From the NCBI GenBank assembly GCA_964447105.1, contig CAYURH010000028.1, forward strand, positions 1 to 5,512: DNA of 5,512 nucleotides, read 5' to 3'. The DNA comes from CAYURH01 sp964447105 (GTDB lineage Bacteria > Patescibacteriota > Saccharimonadia > Saccharimonadales > EFPC-124). How positions within the stretch are numbered: position 1 is the stretch's first letter; each line of letters begins with the position of its first letter. Below are positions 1 through 5,503 of this stretch, piece by piece. A program made the position numbers and the translations under genes. The notes beneath the pieces are model-generated. The model ran no database searches. It had not been told where the DNA came from and was given only the letters and a program-made list of their open reading frames with translations.

Positions 1-615
1 TGCCGCGTGGTGTTGCCCGATGCCCTCAAAAAGGCTATCGACCCGCTGGCGCTCGATTGCGTATTTGTGCCCACCAACGCCAGTGGCGGAATTATGAAAG
101 ACAGTGTGCCACAGCTCAAAGCAGCCGCAGCCTGGGCCGACGGCTTGCTGTTCATTGGCGACGCGGGCCGTAACAGCGAGACAGCTATTGTGTATGAACA
201 ATTACTGCGAGCATTCCCCGATAAGATCACCCTCATCACACGCGACGCAGCTGATTTGCTCAAAAGTATGTGGCCAGAATTATTGGAACAACCCAAAACC
301 ATCCTGCTCGTTACCCTGGCGCAATTACAAAAAATATTTCAGAGCGTCTACTACCCCAAAACCATCCTGTTTAGTATGCAGCTTACCAACATGGTGGAAG
401 CACTCCATAAATTTAGCATTACATACTCCGGCACTATAGTGGCATTTCATCAGCAGCAACTGGTGGTGGCTTCTGAAGGTGAGGTGAGCAGTACCCCCTG
501 GGAAGAGCCCATGATGATCTGGCGGGGAAGTGTAGCTGCCAGAGCTGCGGTGTACGCCACGCAACATCAGTCGCAGTTATTTCAGGCGCTGACCACAAGT
601 TTGGTGAGTAAGTAG
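1..615 (+). CDS. YjeF C-terminal/carbohydrate-kinase-fold protein (NAD(P)H-hydrate dehydratase-like), 5' truncated
   Basis: The frame is open from base 1 (first codons read Cys-Arg-Val-Val-Leu-Pro), so the gene starts before the window and about 204 C-terminal residues are visible. The stop is TAG at 613-615. The pattern looks like the C-terminal half of the ADP-dependent NAD(P)H-hydrate dehydratase (YjeF_C) family: alternating hydrophobic strands and helices, an LLFIGDAGRNSET segment (bases about 142-183) where the family has its glycine-rich nucleotide loop, then TLITRDAADLL and a late strand GTIVAF. The usual GSGD catalytic motif near the C terminus is not visible; the equivalent region reads MMIWRGSVAARA. 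The enzyme, which repairs hydrated NAD(P)H, may therefore be altered or inactive. I recall similar IG..NNSET proteins in Saccharibacteria, but that is memory and not a search. The ribozyme on the other strand begins one base after the stop. Fold moderately likely, function uncertain. Confidence 0.5.
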   Translation, partial: CRVVLPDALKKAIDPLALDCVFVPTNASGGIMKDSVPQLKAAAAWADGLLFIGDAGRNSETAIVYEQLLRAFPDKITLITRDAADLLKSMWPELLEQPKTILLVTLAQLQKIFQSVYYPKTILFSMQLTNMVEALHKFSITYSGTIVAFHQQQLVVASEGEVSSTPWEEPMMIWRGSVAARAAVYATQHQSQLFQALTTSLVSK

Positions 616-668
616 CTCTATTTCGTCCTTTGGGACTCATCAGCACAGATACACATCTATGGATAGAG
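616..668 (-). ncRNA. Type III hammerhead self-cleaving ribozyme
   Basis: Read on the minus strand from 668 to 616. Stem III is 668-663 paired with 621-616 (CUCUAU with AUAGAG). The cleavage nucleotide is C662, giving an AUC site, and cleavage falls between 662 and 661. Stem I is 661-655 paired with 650-644, seven pairs with one G-U, loop GUGU. The core CUGAUGA is 643-637. Stem II is GUCC 636-633 paired with GGAC 628-625, loop CAAA. The second core strand GAA is 624-622, followed by A621, which pairs with U663. Every invariant core position is present (C3 to A9, G12, A13, A14, the A15.1-U16.1 pair, H17), and stem II has the preferred G-C pair next to the core. The molecule opens at stem III, hence type III. 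It would cut a minus-strand RNA and release the structured RNA upstream. The 3' product would be antisense to the gene ending at 615. The structure is seen directly; activity and transcription are inferred. Confidence 0.93.
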
Positions 669-671
669 AGT

Positions 672-873
672 GGGAGGTGGACGACATGATCGTCGCCACC
701 TCCCCCTGCACCGGGGTGCACTGACTGTGGATTGCATTGTTGCGGCGGTGGGCCAGTTGGCCCGGCAGGTGGTGCAACGTGCTAGCGGCGATGGGGCAAT
801 GCCCCGTGAGCCCGAAGGCTCAGATCGTACAGGCGGCAATCCAGCCGCCACGGTCGCGATAGACTACACGATC
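672..873 (-). ncRNA. Structured RNA of six tandem hairpin domains adjoining the hammerhead (unknown class)
   Basis: This stretch is packed with inverted repeats. Hairpins are 672-680/696-704 (9 bp, continued after a bulged base by 682-685/692-695), 707-711/716-720, 739-743/774-778 enclosing 750-754/759-763, 793-797/801-805, 807-812/817-822, and 823-828/868-873 enclosing 832-837/844-849. I assign it to the minus strand for two reasons. On that strand the 807-822 hairpin carries a C(UUCG)G tetraloop, a typical RNA stabiliser. The hammerhead lies three bases downstream on the same strand, so its cut would define the 3' end of this RNA. I tested it by eye against RNase P RNA, tmRNA, SRP RNA and 6S RNA and saw none of their signatures. 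A plus-strand reading, as a leader of the gene at 913, is the main alternative. No protein-like reading frame is convincing here, although one plus frame stays open. Confidence 0.6.
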
Positions 874-899
874 GTATCTAAAAAAAGAATAGATCATAG

Positions 900-905
900 T
901 ATAAT
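900..905 (+). promoter_or_regulatory. -10 box TATAAT placed for leaderless transcription
   Basis: A perfect TATAAT ends seven bases before the ATG at 913, so transcription would start at or next to the start codon. No Shine-Dalgarno sequence lies before that ATG, which fits a leaderless mRNA. No good -35 box is seen at the expected distance. The same AT-rich segment (about 876-906) reads TATACT on the other strand (903-898) and could also drive the minus-strand structured RNA. Confidence 0.6.
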
Positions 906-912
906 AGCGGCA

Positions 913-1494
913 ATGAAACAACTACTCAGCATTGTTGCCACCACATTGACTTTTTTGGCTTATATCCCGTATTACCGAGATATTTTGCGGGGTAAAACAC
1001 ACCCGCATGTATATAGCTGGGGCCTCTGGGGGTTGCTGACAGTGCTGATTGTGGCACTGCAGATTGCGGGCGGCGCCGGCCCAGCAATCTGGGTCACTGT
1101 CGCTGCTGGACTGTTGTGTATAGGCGTGGTAGTGCTCAGTCTGAAACGAGGCAACAAAGACATTACCACATCAGACACGATCACGGCCATTTTGTCTTTG
1201 GTCGCCATTGGGTTTTGGCTCATCGCTAATCAGCCGGTCTTGTCGATCGTACTGGTCGTGATTGCCGACCTGCTTGCGTTTGTGCCAACAGTGCGAAAAT
1301 CATGGAACAAACCGTATTCGGAAACTCTATCTCTGTACATCACAAATACGCTGCGTTTCAGCCTGGCGATTCTGGCGGTTGAAAATTATACAATTCTTTC
1401 TACGCTGTGGATTGCAGCATGGGCGGCGGCCAACGCGGTATTTTCGATAATCCTTATTGTGCGCCGCAGGCAAGTACCCTCGCGCGGGCAGTAG
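913..1494 (+). CDS. Seven-helix-like membrane protein with two SWEET/PQ-loop-like halves
   Basis: The product is 193 residues and strongly hydrophobic. The first half has a helix ending in AYIPYYRDILRGKTHPHVYSW (residues about 16-36), and the second has AFVPTVRKSWNKPYSETLSLY (about 122-142). Both follow the order helix, proline, basic loop, K-x-P/H, S/T, aromatic residue, so the protein looks like an internal duplication. This is the layout of PQ-loop/SemiSWEET-type transporters, and I infer a distant relation, possibly a small-solute carrier in the cytoplasmic membrane. About seven membrane segments are plausible: 3-20, 33-52, 56-76, 87-104, 108-126, 143-157, 160-183. A positively charged tail (RRRQVPSRGQ) suggests a cytoplasmic C terminus. 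I chose the ATG at 913 because the frame can be extended upstream only through the hairpin-rich RNA region, where the translation is not membrane-like, and because a TATAAT box sits just before it. Substrate unknown. Confidence 0.75.
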   Translation: MKQLLSIVATTLTFLAYIPYYRDILRGKTHPHVYSWGLWGLLTVLIVALQIAGGAGPAIWVTVAAGLLCIGVVVLSLKRGNKDITTSDTITAILSLVAIGFWLIANQPVLSIVLVVIADLLAFVPTVRKSWNKPYSETLSLYITNTLRFSLAILAVENYTILSTLWIAAWAAANAVFSIILIVRRRQVPSRGQ

Positions 1495-1521
1495 CAGCCC
1501 AGCTACAGCTCAGGAACAGAG

Positions 1522-1530
1522 TGATATAAT
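1522..1530 (+). promoter_or_regulatory. Extended -10 promoter (TGA-TATAAT), leaderless geometry
   Basis: TATAAT at 1525-1530 is preceded by TG one base upstream (1522-1523), the extended -10 form. The box ends six bases before the ATG at 1537, so the predicted transcript starts at the start codon with no room for a ribosome binding site. No Shine-Dalgarno sequence is visible. This matches the arrangement before the gene at 913. Confidence 0.65.
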
Positions 1531-1536
1531 AGTTTA

Positions 1537-2526
1537 ATGCATCCAAAATGGCGAGCCTGGCTCTCATCTACACGAGCACTGCTCAGCAACAACCCTAGGC
1601 TGTTTTGGCTACGAGCCGCTACTATTACTGCTGTTATATGGTTGTTTACGACGAAACGTAGTTTTTGGACGCCTGATACGTTATTTATTATTTTTTTGGG
1701 TCTGTTTGTCGTGATGGGGCAGGCCCGCGCGTTTATTGTTCGCTTTGCACCACTTTTAGGCTTGCTCCTCGCCTATGATGCCTTTCGAGGCATTGCCGAC
1801 GACCTCAATAAATACGTGCACTTTACCGAAATGATTCAGGCCGACAAGGCTCTGTTTGGCGTACTGCCCACCCAGACTTTACAGCAATGGCTTTGGCATG
1901 GGTCGGTGCAGTGGTATGATTTTTATTTTTATTTTTTGTACATCATTCATTTTTTAGTGCCGGTTATTTTGGCGCTAACTATTTGGAAGCTTAAAGACAG
2001 TCTGTATTGGAAATACGTGTGTGCACTGGTAGGCTTGTCGTTTGCCGGATTTATAACCTATATTGCATTTCCGGCGGCACCGCCGTGGATGGCGTCAGAC
2101 TTACACTATATCCCGACTATCCAGCATATCTCCGGTAACATTTGGCAGGCTATGGGCATTACAGGTTTTCCGCAAATTTATGCGCAGTTTTCACCTAACT
2201 TGGTAGCGGCGGTACCATCATTGCATTCGGCATATCCGGTACTGACTGTGCTATTTTTGGGCAAATTATTTGGCTGGCGTAGGGTGTGGTGGGCGTGGCT
2301 ATATCCGCTTTCTATGTGGGTAGGCGTGGTGTATTTGGGTGAACACTATGTGGTGGACGCGCTTTTGGGGGGCTTGTATGCTGTAGTCGCCTACGCCATT
2401 ACCATGCGAATTTTCGCGTGGCGAGCCGCGCGCCCATCGCAGTTTAAACAACATTGGGCGCGCGGTTACCAATGGGGTTTGTCATATGTCTTGGATCGCC
2501 GTGCGGTTATCATTCGTAACGAATAA
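1537..2526 (+). CDS. PAP2/AUR1-type integral membrane phosphatase or phosphotransferase
   Basis: The product is 329 residues with about six membrane helices (roughly 24-40, 44-66, 128-150, 158-178, 232-267, 273-293). It shows the AUR1/inositol-phosphorylceramide-synthase-like form of the PAP2 signature: FPAAPPW at 178-184, PSLH at 227-230 and GEHYVVD at 268-274. H230 and the H270/D274 pair are the expected catalytic residues, forming and resolving a phospho-histidine intermediate. YDAFRG at 80-85 is also typical of this subgroup. Members hydrolyse lipid phosphates or move a phospho-headgroup between lipids on the outer face of the membrane. Given the neighbouring polyprenyl-phosphate glycosyltransferase operon, a role in recycling or decorating lipid carriers is possible, but that is inference. 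The start follows from an extended -10 box six bases upstream. The last 17 bases overlap the end of the convergent gene on the other strand. Confidence 0.87.
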   Translation: MHPKWRAWLSSTRALLSNNPRLFWLRAATITAVIWLFTTKRSFWTPDTLFIIFLGLFVVMGQARAFIVRFAPLLGLLLAYDAFRGIADDLNKYVHFTEMIQADKALFGVLPTQTLQQWLWHGSVQWYDFYFYFLYIIHFLVPVILALTIWKLKDSLYWKYVCALVGLSFAGFITYIAFPAAPPWMASDLHYIPTIQHISGNIWQAMGITGFPQIYAQFSPNLVAAVPSLHSAYPVLTVLFLGKLFGWRRVWWAWLYPLSMWVGVVYLGEHYVVDALLGGLYAVVAYAITMRIFAWRAARPSQFKQHWARGYQWGLSYVLDRRAVIIRNE

Positions 2527-4702
2527 GCCGAAACTTTTCGAATTGCTGCATCGTTGTTGGCGCAAATGCAGACGACAAATGGTAGTCAACATCTCCGGTA
2601 GTAACATAGTAAACTATAGGCGACGTGCTAATAGATTGCCCGCTATACAATTCTTTGTCGCTATCGTGCAAAATAGCGTAGCCACCCCGTGTACCAATAG
2701 ACTGATCATTGTTAAAGAAACGTAAATCGCAGTTGGGCAGATAGTACTTAAGCTCAAAGTAGAGCAGCGGGTCGTTGGCGATGATTGTCACTTGATCACA
2801 GTCACCTATGGACCGGGCGACATCACGGGCATGCGGCCGCATCACGCGCTCAAACGTAAAATTACCTTGAGCGCCGAGCGTACACACGCCACCGATGAGT
2901 GTTCCGACTAAGAACATGCCCATAAGGACGCTCTGCCAAGTTTTTTTGGCCTGCCATACTACCGCTAAACTCGCACCTACAAGCAGATACCCTGCAAGCA
3001 CAGTATGGCTCAGATAGCGCTCCAAAAACATCGGCTTTAGTGGTGGCAATGTCAACACCAAGAGCACAAGAAGCGGCACCAACCAAATCGCTAGCAGCAG
3101 CCCCAAGTAACTACGCGTTTGCTGACGGGCAACACGCCACGCCTGCACAATCAGGGCAACAATACAGCCAATGACAGCCACCACTACAAGCGATGACCAG
3201 GGATCGAGTTGCCATTCCACCAAATAACTAAACATCAGCGATATCACGCTCACTATCTGCTTAAATGTTACCGCCTGGGCCACGCCGCTCAGCGCCGAAT
3301 GCGTAAACTGATCATAAAACGTAGGCACATACGGAGCGAATAGAGCCACGCTCCCCACATACGCTGCTAGCCAAGGTTGTTTGAAAAGTGACTTTTTAGG
3401 CTCGCGGCTTCGATGGGTTGCAAGGAGCCACACCACATGAGCGATCCACACAAACGCCGTGTAATACAGCGTAAACATACCCAGCGCCACCAGCGCCGCA
3501 TAGGCGGCCCAATACCAAGCCCGGTGAGTCTGGGCTCGCACCCCGCTCACCAAAGCGTGCGTCGCAACAATGCTAATCAAACTCGCCAAAGCATACATAC
3601 GTATCTCAAAGCCGTAGCGCAACAAAAACGGCGCCAAGACGACCAAAAGCAGCGACATAAGTGCCGCCCGCACCCCAAATAAACGCCGGACCAACCATAC
3701 GCCACTACCTGCCGCCAACGCGCCGCACAACGCGCTAAAACTACGCAGAGCTAGTTCGCCATCACCAAATAATGCAGCCCATCCTTTAAGAAGTAGGTAG
3801 TACAAAGGTGGGTGGGCATCAACATTCGTTAAAGCCAGTAGGCCGTCGATCGGTTGCTGAATGAGTGTGATAGAGTATGCTTCGTCAAACCATACGCTTT
3901 GCTGTAGGCCGATCCATATGCTCAACCCAAAAAACACAGCCATGCCAGCACACACCCACCACACCCAATGGCGGGCCAGCGAGCGCATCCAAGCACTCGT
4001 GCGAACCACCACAAGATCGCGTAGGGTAGTCATGGCCGCCGCACTCACACGGTCGCCGCGCAAATCTTGTTTACGTGCTTCACGCCAGTCGGTTATGTCG
4101 ATCTGGGCGACTCTGTAGCGGGCTTCTTTGGCGAGCTGCAGCATTTCTAAATCAAATCCCCACCGCATAACGGTGAGGTGTGTAAATATACGATGCGTTG
4201 CTTCGGCGGTAAAGCCTTTGAAGCCACATTGCGTGTCGCGAATACCCGGAAACAGCACACTACGAATCAGCAAATTACTCGCCACCGACAACATAGCGCG
4301 TATACCAGTATGGATTTTGGTAAGATTGCGCACGCCAATCACTACATCTGTCTGGCCGCTTTGCAGCTGATCCACCAAAGGCAGCATGTGGCGCAACGGC
4401 GTGGCCAAATCGGCATCCATAAACAGGCGCACCGCTCCACGCGCCTGCAACATTCCCGCTTGTACCTGCCGACCTTTGCCGGGGCGGGGCAGCGTAACAA
4501 TATGCAAACCACCTTCAAACAGATCGCTATACTGCTGGGCAATCTCGGCCGTACGATCGTTCCCAGCCACCGAGACGATTACTTCACACACCCCTAACCG
4601 TTGGCGGTACTTTACGACAAAATCGGCCAAACGCTGCAGCGTAGTGGCGATAATTTTTTGCTCGTTATAAGCAGGTATGACAATACTGACGTCGATTTTC
4701 AT
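2510..4702 (-). CDS. GT2-GT-C fusion: polyprenyl-phosphate sugar synthase plus membrane glycosyltransferase
   Basis: The product is 730 residues with two enzyme halves. Residues 1-235 are a GT2 domain of the dolichol-phosphate-mannose/glucose synthase type: IPAYNE at 9-14, a DADLATP metal/nucleotide-sugar motif at 96-102, QCGFKGF at 158-164 and RWGFDLEML at 180-188. Residues from about 245 to 600 form a many-helix GT-C membrane domain of the GT39/ArnT kind: WFDEAYS at 271-277 carries the acidic pair of the first periplasmic loop, DAHPPLYYLLLKGW at 295-308, RYGFEIRMYAL at 362-372 and ERYL at 561-564. Residues 610-730 form a soluble outer tail of unknown role. The N half would load a sugar from a nucleotide donor onto polyprenyl phosphate, and the C half would use that lipid-linked sugar outside. 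The start ATG overlaps the stop of the GtrA gene (ATGA), so translation is coupled. The stop is TGA. Sugar and acceptor cannot be read from the sequence. Confidence 0.88.
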   Translation of the reverse strand: MKIDVSIVIPAYNEQKIIATTLQRLADFVVKYRQRLGVCEVIVSVAGNDRTAEIAQQYSDLFEGGLHIVTLPRPGKGRQVQAGMLQARGAVRLFMDADLATPLRHMLPLVDQLQSGQTDVVIGVRNLTKIHTGIRAMLSVASNLLIRSVLFPGIRDTQCGFKGFTAEATHRIFTHLTVMRWGFDLEMLQLAKEARYRVAQIDITDWREARKQDLRGDRVSAAAMTTLRDLVVVRTSAWMRSLARHWVWWVCAGMAVFFGLSIWIGLQQSVWFDEAYSITLIQQPIDGLLALTNVDAHPPLYYLLLKGWAALFGDGELALRSFSALCGALAAGSGVWLVRRLFGVRAALMSLLLVVLAPFLLRYGFEIRMYALASLISIVATHALVSGVRAQTHRAWYWAAYAALVALGMFTLYYTAFVWIAHVVWLLATHRSREPKKSLFKQPWLAAYVGSVALFAPYVPTFYDQFTHSALSGVAQAVTFKQIVSVISLMFSYLVEWQLDPWSSLVVVAVIGCIVALIVQAWRVARQQTRSYLGLLLAIWLVPLLVLLVLTLPPLKPMFLERYLSHTVLAGYLLVGASLAVVWQAKKTWQSVLMGMFLVGTLIGGVCTLGAQGNFTFERVMRPHARDVARSIGDCDQVTIIANDPLLYFELKYYLPNCDLRFFNNDQSIGTRGGYAILHDSDKELYSGQSISTSPIVYYVTTGDVDYHLSSAFAPTTMQQFEKFRLIRYE

Positions 4703-5166
4703 GCCTTTTTACCTTTAAATACTAGTCGACTGTATCCAATATAATTCCAGGCAGCGCTTATGACGATTCCGGCAGCCTTGGCAACATTCTGCAAGATCCA
4801 CACAAATAACGGATGATTCTGAGCAGCAAATTCCCCTTGTAAAAAGTGTAGGACCTGCACCATAACAATTGTTTGCACTATCCATTGACCGCTCAGCGTT
4901 ACGAGCAAAAAAAGCACCACTTGTTTGGGTGCAGGGTCGGCATTGCGAAATACGCCTCGTTTGTTAAGCAAAAAGCTGCCAGCCATAGCTACACTTGTAG
5001 AAATAATAGTGGCCAGCACTATATCGAGGCCGAAAAACACCAAAATATTAAATACGCTAAAGTCAACCAGAGTATTAACGATGCCGGCACCAATGAAACG
5101 TACTTTGGTGCTCTGCGCTAGTCGTTGCGTGTGCGCCGCAATGGCCTTTGAATGTTTTTGTGTCAT
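4699..5166 (-). CDS. GtrA-family membrane protein (putative polyprenyl-phosphate-sugar flippase)
   Basis: The product is 155 residues with four predicted membrane helices (about 22-43, 47-67, 82-107, 123-145), the normal size and topology of GtrA. Family marks are KVRFIGAGIVNTLVDF at 21-36, FLLNKRGVFR at 65-74 between helices two and three, and AWNYIGYSRLVF at 139-150. GtrA proteins act with a GT2 polyprenyl-phosphate sugar synthase and are thought to help the lipid-linked sugar cross the membrane. The overlapping downstream gene encodes such a synthase fused to a transferase, which supports the assignment. The start ATG at 5166 lies after a candidate promoter with a short leader. Only weak Shine-Dalgarno character (AGGG about 12 bases upstream) is seen. 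Confidence 0.88.
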   Translation of the reverse strand: MTQKHSKAIAAHTQRLAQSTKVRFIGAGIVNTLVDFSVFNILVFFGLDIVLATIISTSVAMAGSFLLNKRGVFRNADPAPKQVVLFLLVTLSGQWIVQTIVMVQVLHFLQGEFAAQNHPLFVWILQNVAKAAGIVISAAWNYIGYSRLVFKGKKA

Positions 5167-5183
5167 AGTCGTAAGTTACCCTA

Positions 5184-5189
5184 ACTATA
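5184..5189 (-). promoter_or_regulatory. Candidate -10 box (TATAGT) for the GtrA/glycosyltransferase operon
   Basis: On the minus strand TATAGT lies 17 bases before the GtrA ATG, predicting a leader of about 10 bases. No clear -35 box is found at the right spacing. A promoter is expected here because a strong terminator at 5283-5320 separates the operon from the tRNA upstream. Confidence 0.4.
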
Positions 5190-5282
5190 CTTGATACGAC
5201 ATCATTGGGGAACAGTAATTCGGCATTCGCGCGTTACAAATCTGATACACATAGAGCTTTCATTTACCTCTCCATCCCGTGC

Positions 5283-5320
5283 AAACAAAAAAGACACCGC
5301 CGGGGTTGTCTTTTTTGTTT
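5283..5320. terminator. Strong bidirectional intrinsic terminator
   Basis: A 13-bp perfect stem pairs 5283-5295 with 5308-5320, extended by 5296-5298/5304-5306 around one bulged base. The stem has six A's in one arm and six T's in the other, so a U-rich 3' arm occurs whichever strand is transcribed. On the minus strand it starts immediately after the second copy of the tRNA 3' end (shared AAA), as a tRNA terminator would. Confidence 0.8.
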
Positions 5321-5339
5321 GGTGGGCGAGGTGGGACTT
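5318..5339 (-). repeat. 22-bp direct repeat, displaced copy of the tRNA 3' end
   Basis: The 22 bases are identical to 5482-5503. On the minus strand the copy contains half of a T-arm, the acceptor 3' strand CTCGCCC and ACCA. The other half of the T stem (GTGGG) and a matching 5' acceptor strand are absent, so this is a tRNA fragment and not a gene. It could be an attachment-site remnant from integration into the tRNA 3' end, or the end of a decayed tandem tRNA copy. Confidence 0.75.
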
Positions 5340-5442
5340 CTCCTCATGCGCTGGTTCCAGCAAGCTGGAACAACGCGGCCAAGCTTTGAGTACTCGTGCG
5401 CCACTGGCGCACTCGACCTTCGATTCAAGCCCCACTCAACAT
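5340..5442. other. Non-coding spacer between the repeats with two strong hairpins
   Basis: There is no credible reading frame in this 103-bp stretch. It holds two compact hairpins: 5354-5360/5365-5371 (7 bp, tetraloop, with further pairing 5348-5350/5374-5376), and 5396-5402/5406-5412 (7 bp GC-rich, three-base loop) flanked by the palindrome GAGTACTC at 5388-5395. Function unknown; these may be parts of a small RNA, a decayed tRNA or a recombination site. Confidence 0.5.
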
Positions 5443-5486
5443 CCAAAGAAATAGCAACGATCTAAAGACCGTTGCTATTTCTTTGG
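5443..5486 (-). terminator. 17-bp perfect inverted repeat directly after the tRNA; probable terminator or processing hairpin
   Basis: Bases 5443-5459 pair perfectly with 5470-5486 around a 10-base loop. On the minus strand the 5' arm begins with the encoded CCA of the tRNA, so the mature tRNA end is part of the stem. The 3' arm is U-rich (CUAUUUCUUUGG) but lacks a clean terminal U run, so it is a less orthodox terminator than the one at 5283-5320. Confidence 0.55.
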
Positions 5487-5503
5487 TGGGCGAGGTGGGA
5501 CTT
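5482..5503 (-). repeat. 22-bp direct repeat, copy inside the tRNA 3' end
   Basis: Exact match to 5318-5339, offset by 164 bases. This copy sits in an intact T-arm/acceptor context and is therefore the parental copy in the tRNA gene. Confidence 0.75.

Noticed and set aside
672..873. RNase P RNA, tmRNA, SRP RNA or 6S RNA as identity of the hairpin block.
   Set aside because: I found none of their conserved strands (for example the RNase P GAGGAAAGUCC block, the SRP tetraloop helix, or the tmRNA T-arm and CCA end) on either strand.
670..912. An in-frame 81-residue upstream extension of the gene at 913, starting at GTG 670.
   Set aside because: It crosses the hairpin-rich region, its translation is low-complexity and not membrane-like, and the ATG at 913 begins a clean first helix with a TATAAT box in front.
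672..912. A second hammerhead at the 5' end of the structured RNA, which would give a circular-RNA pair.
   Set aside because: No other CUGANGA...GAA arrangement is present. A different ribozyme class cannot be excluded by eye.
2862..4670. Several open frames of 66-139 codons overlapping the glycosyltransferase gene.
   Set aside because: They lie inside a gene with clear GT2 and GT-C motifs, have basic or cysteine-rich translations typical of shadow frames, and lack start signals.
5244..5256. Minus-strand CTCTATGTGTATC resembles parts of the hammerhead (stem III arm plus loop I and the start of the stem I return arm).
   Set aside because: The catalytic core strands CUGAUGA and GAAA are absent nearby, and a 13-base gapped likeness can occur by chance.
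5318..5418. A complete second tRNA on the minus strand, because GGTCGAG (5418-5412) can pair 6 of 7 with the acceptor strand CTCGCCC.
   Set aside because: There is no T stem partner, no seven-base anticodon loop on a five-base-pair stem and no D-arm; the pairing also has a U-C mismatch.
5191..5465. Short open frames across the terminator and repeat region.
   Set aside because: They run through a terminator hairpin, tRNA-derived sequence and inverted repeats, and their translations look like no protein.
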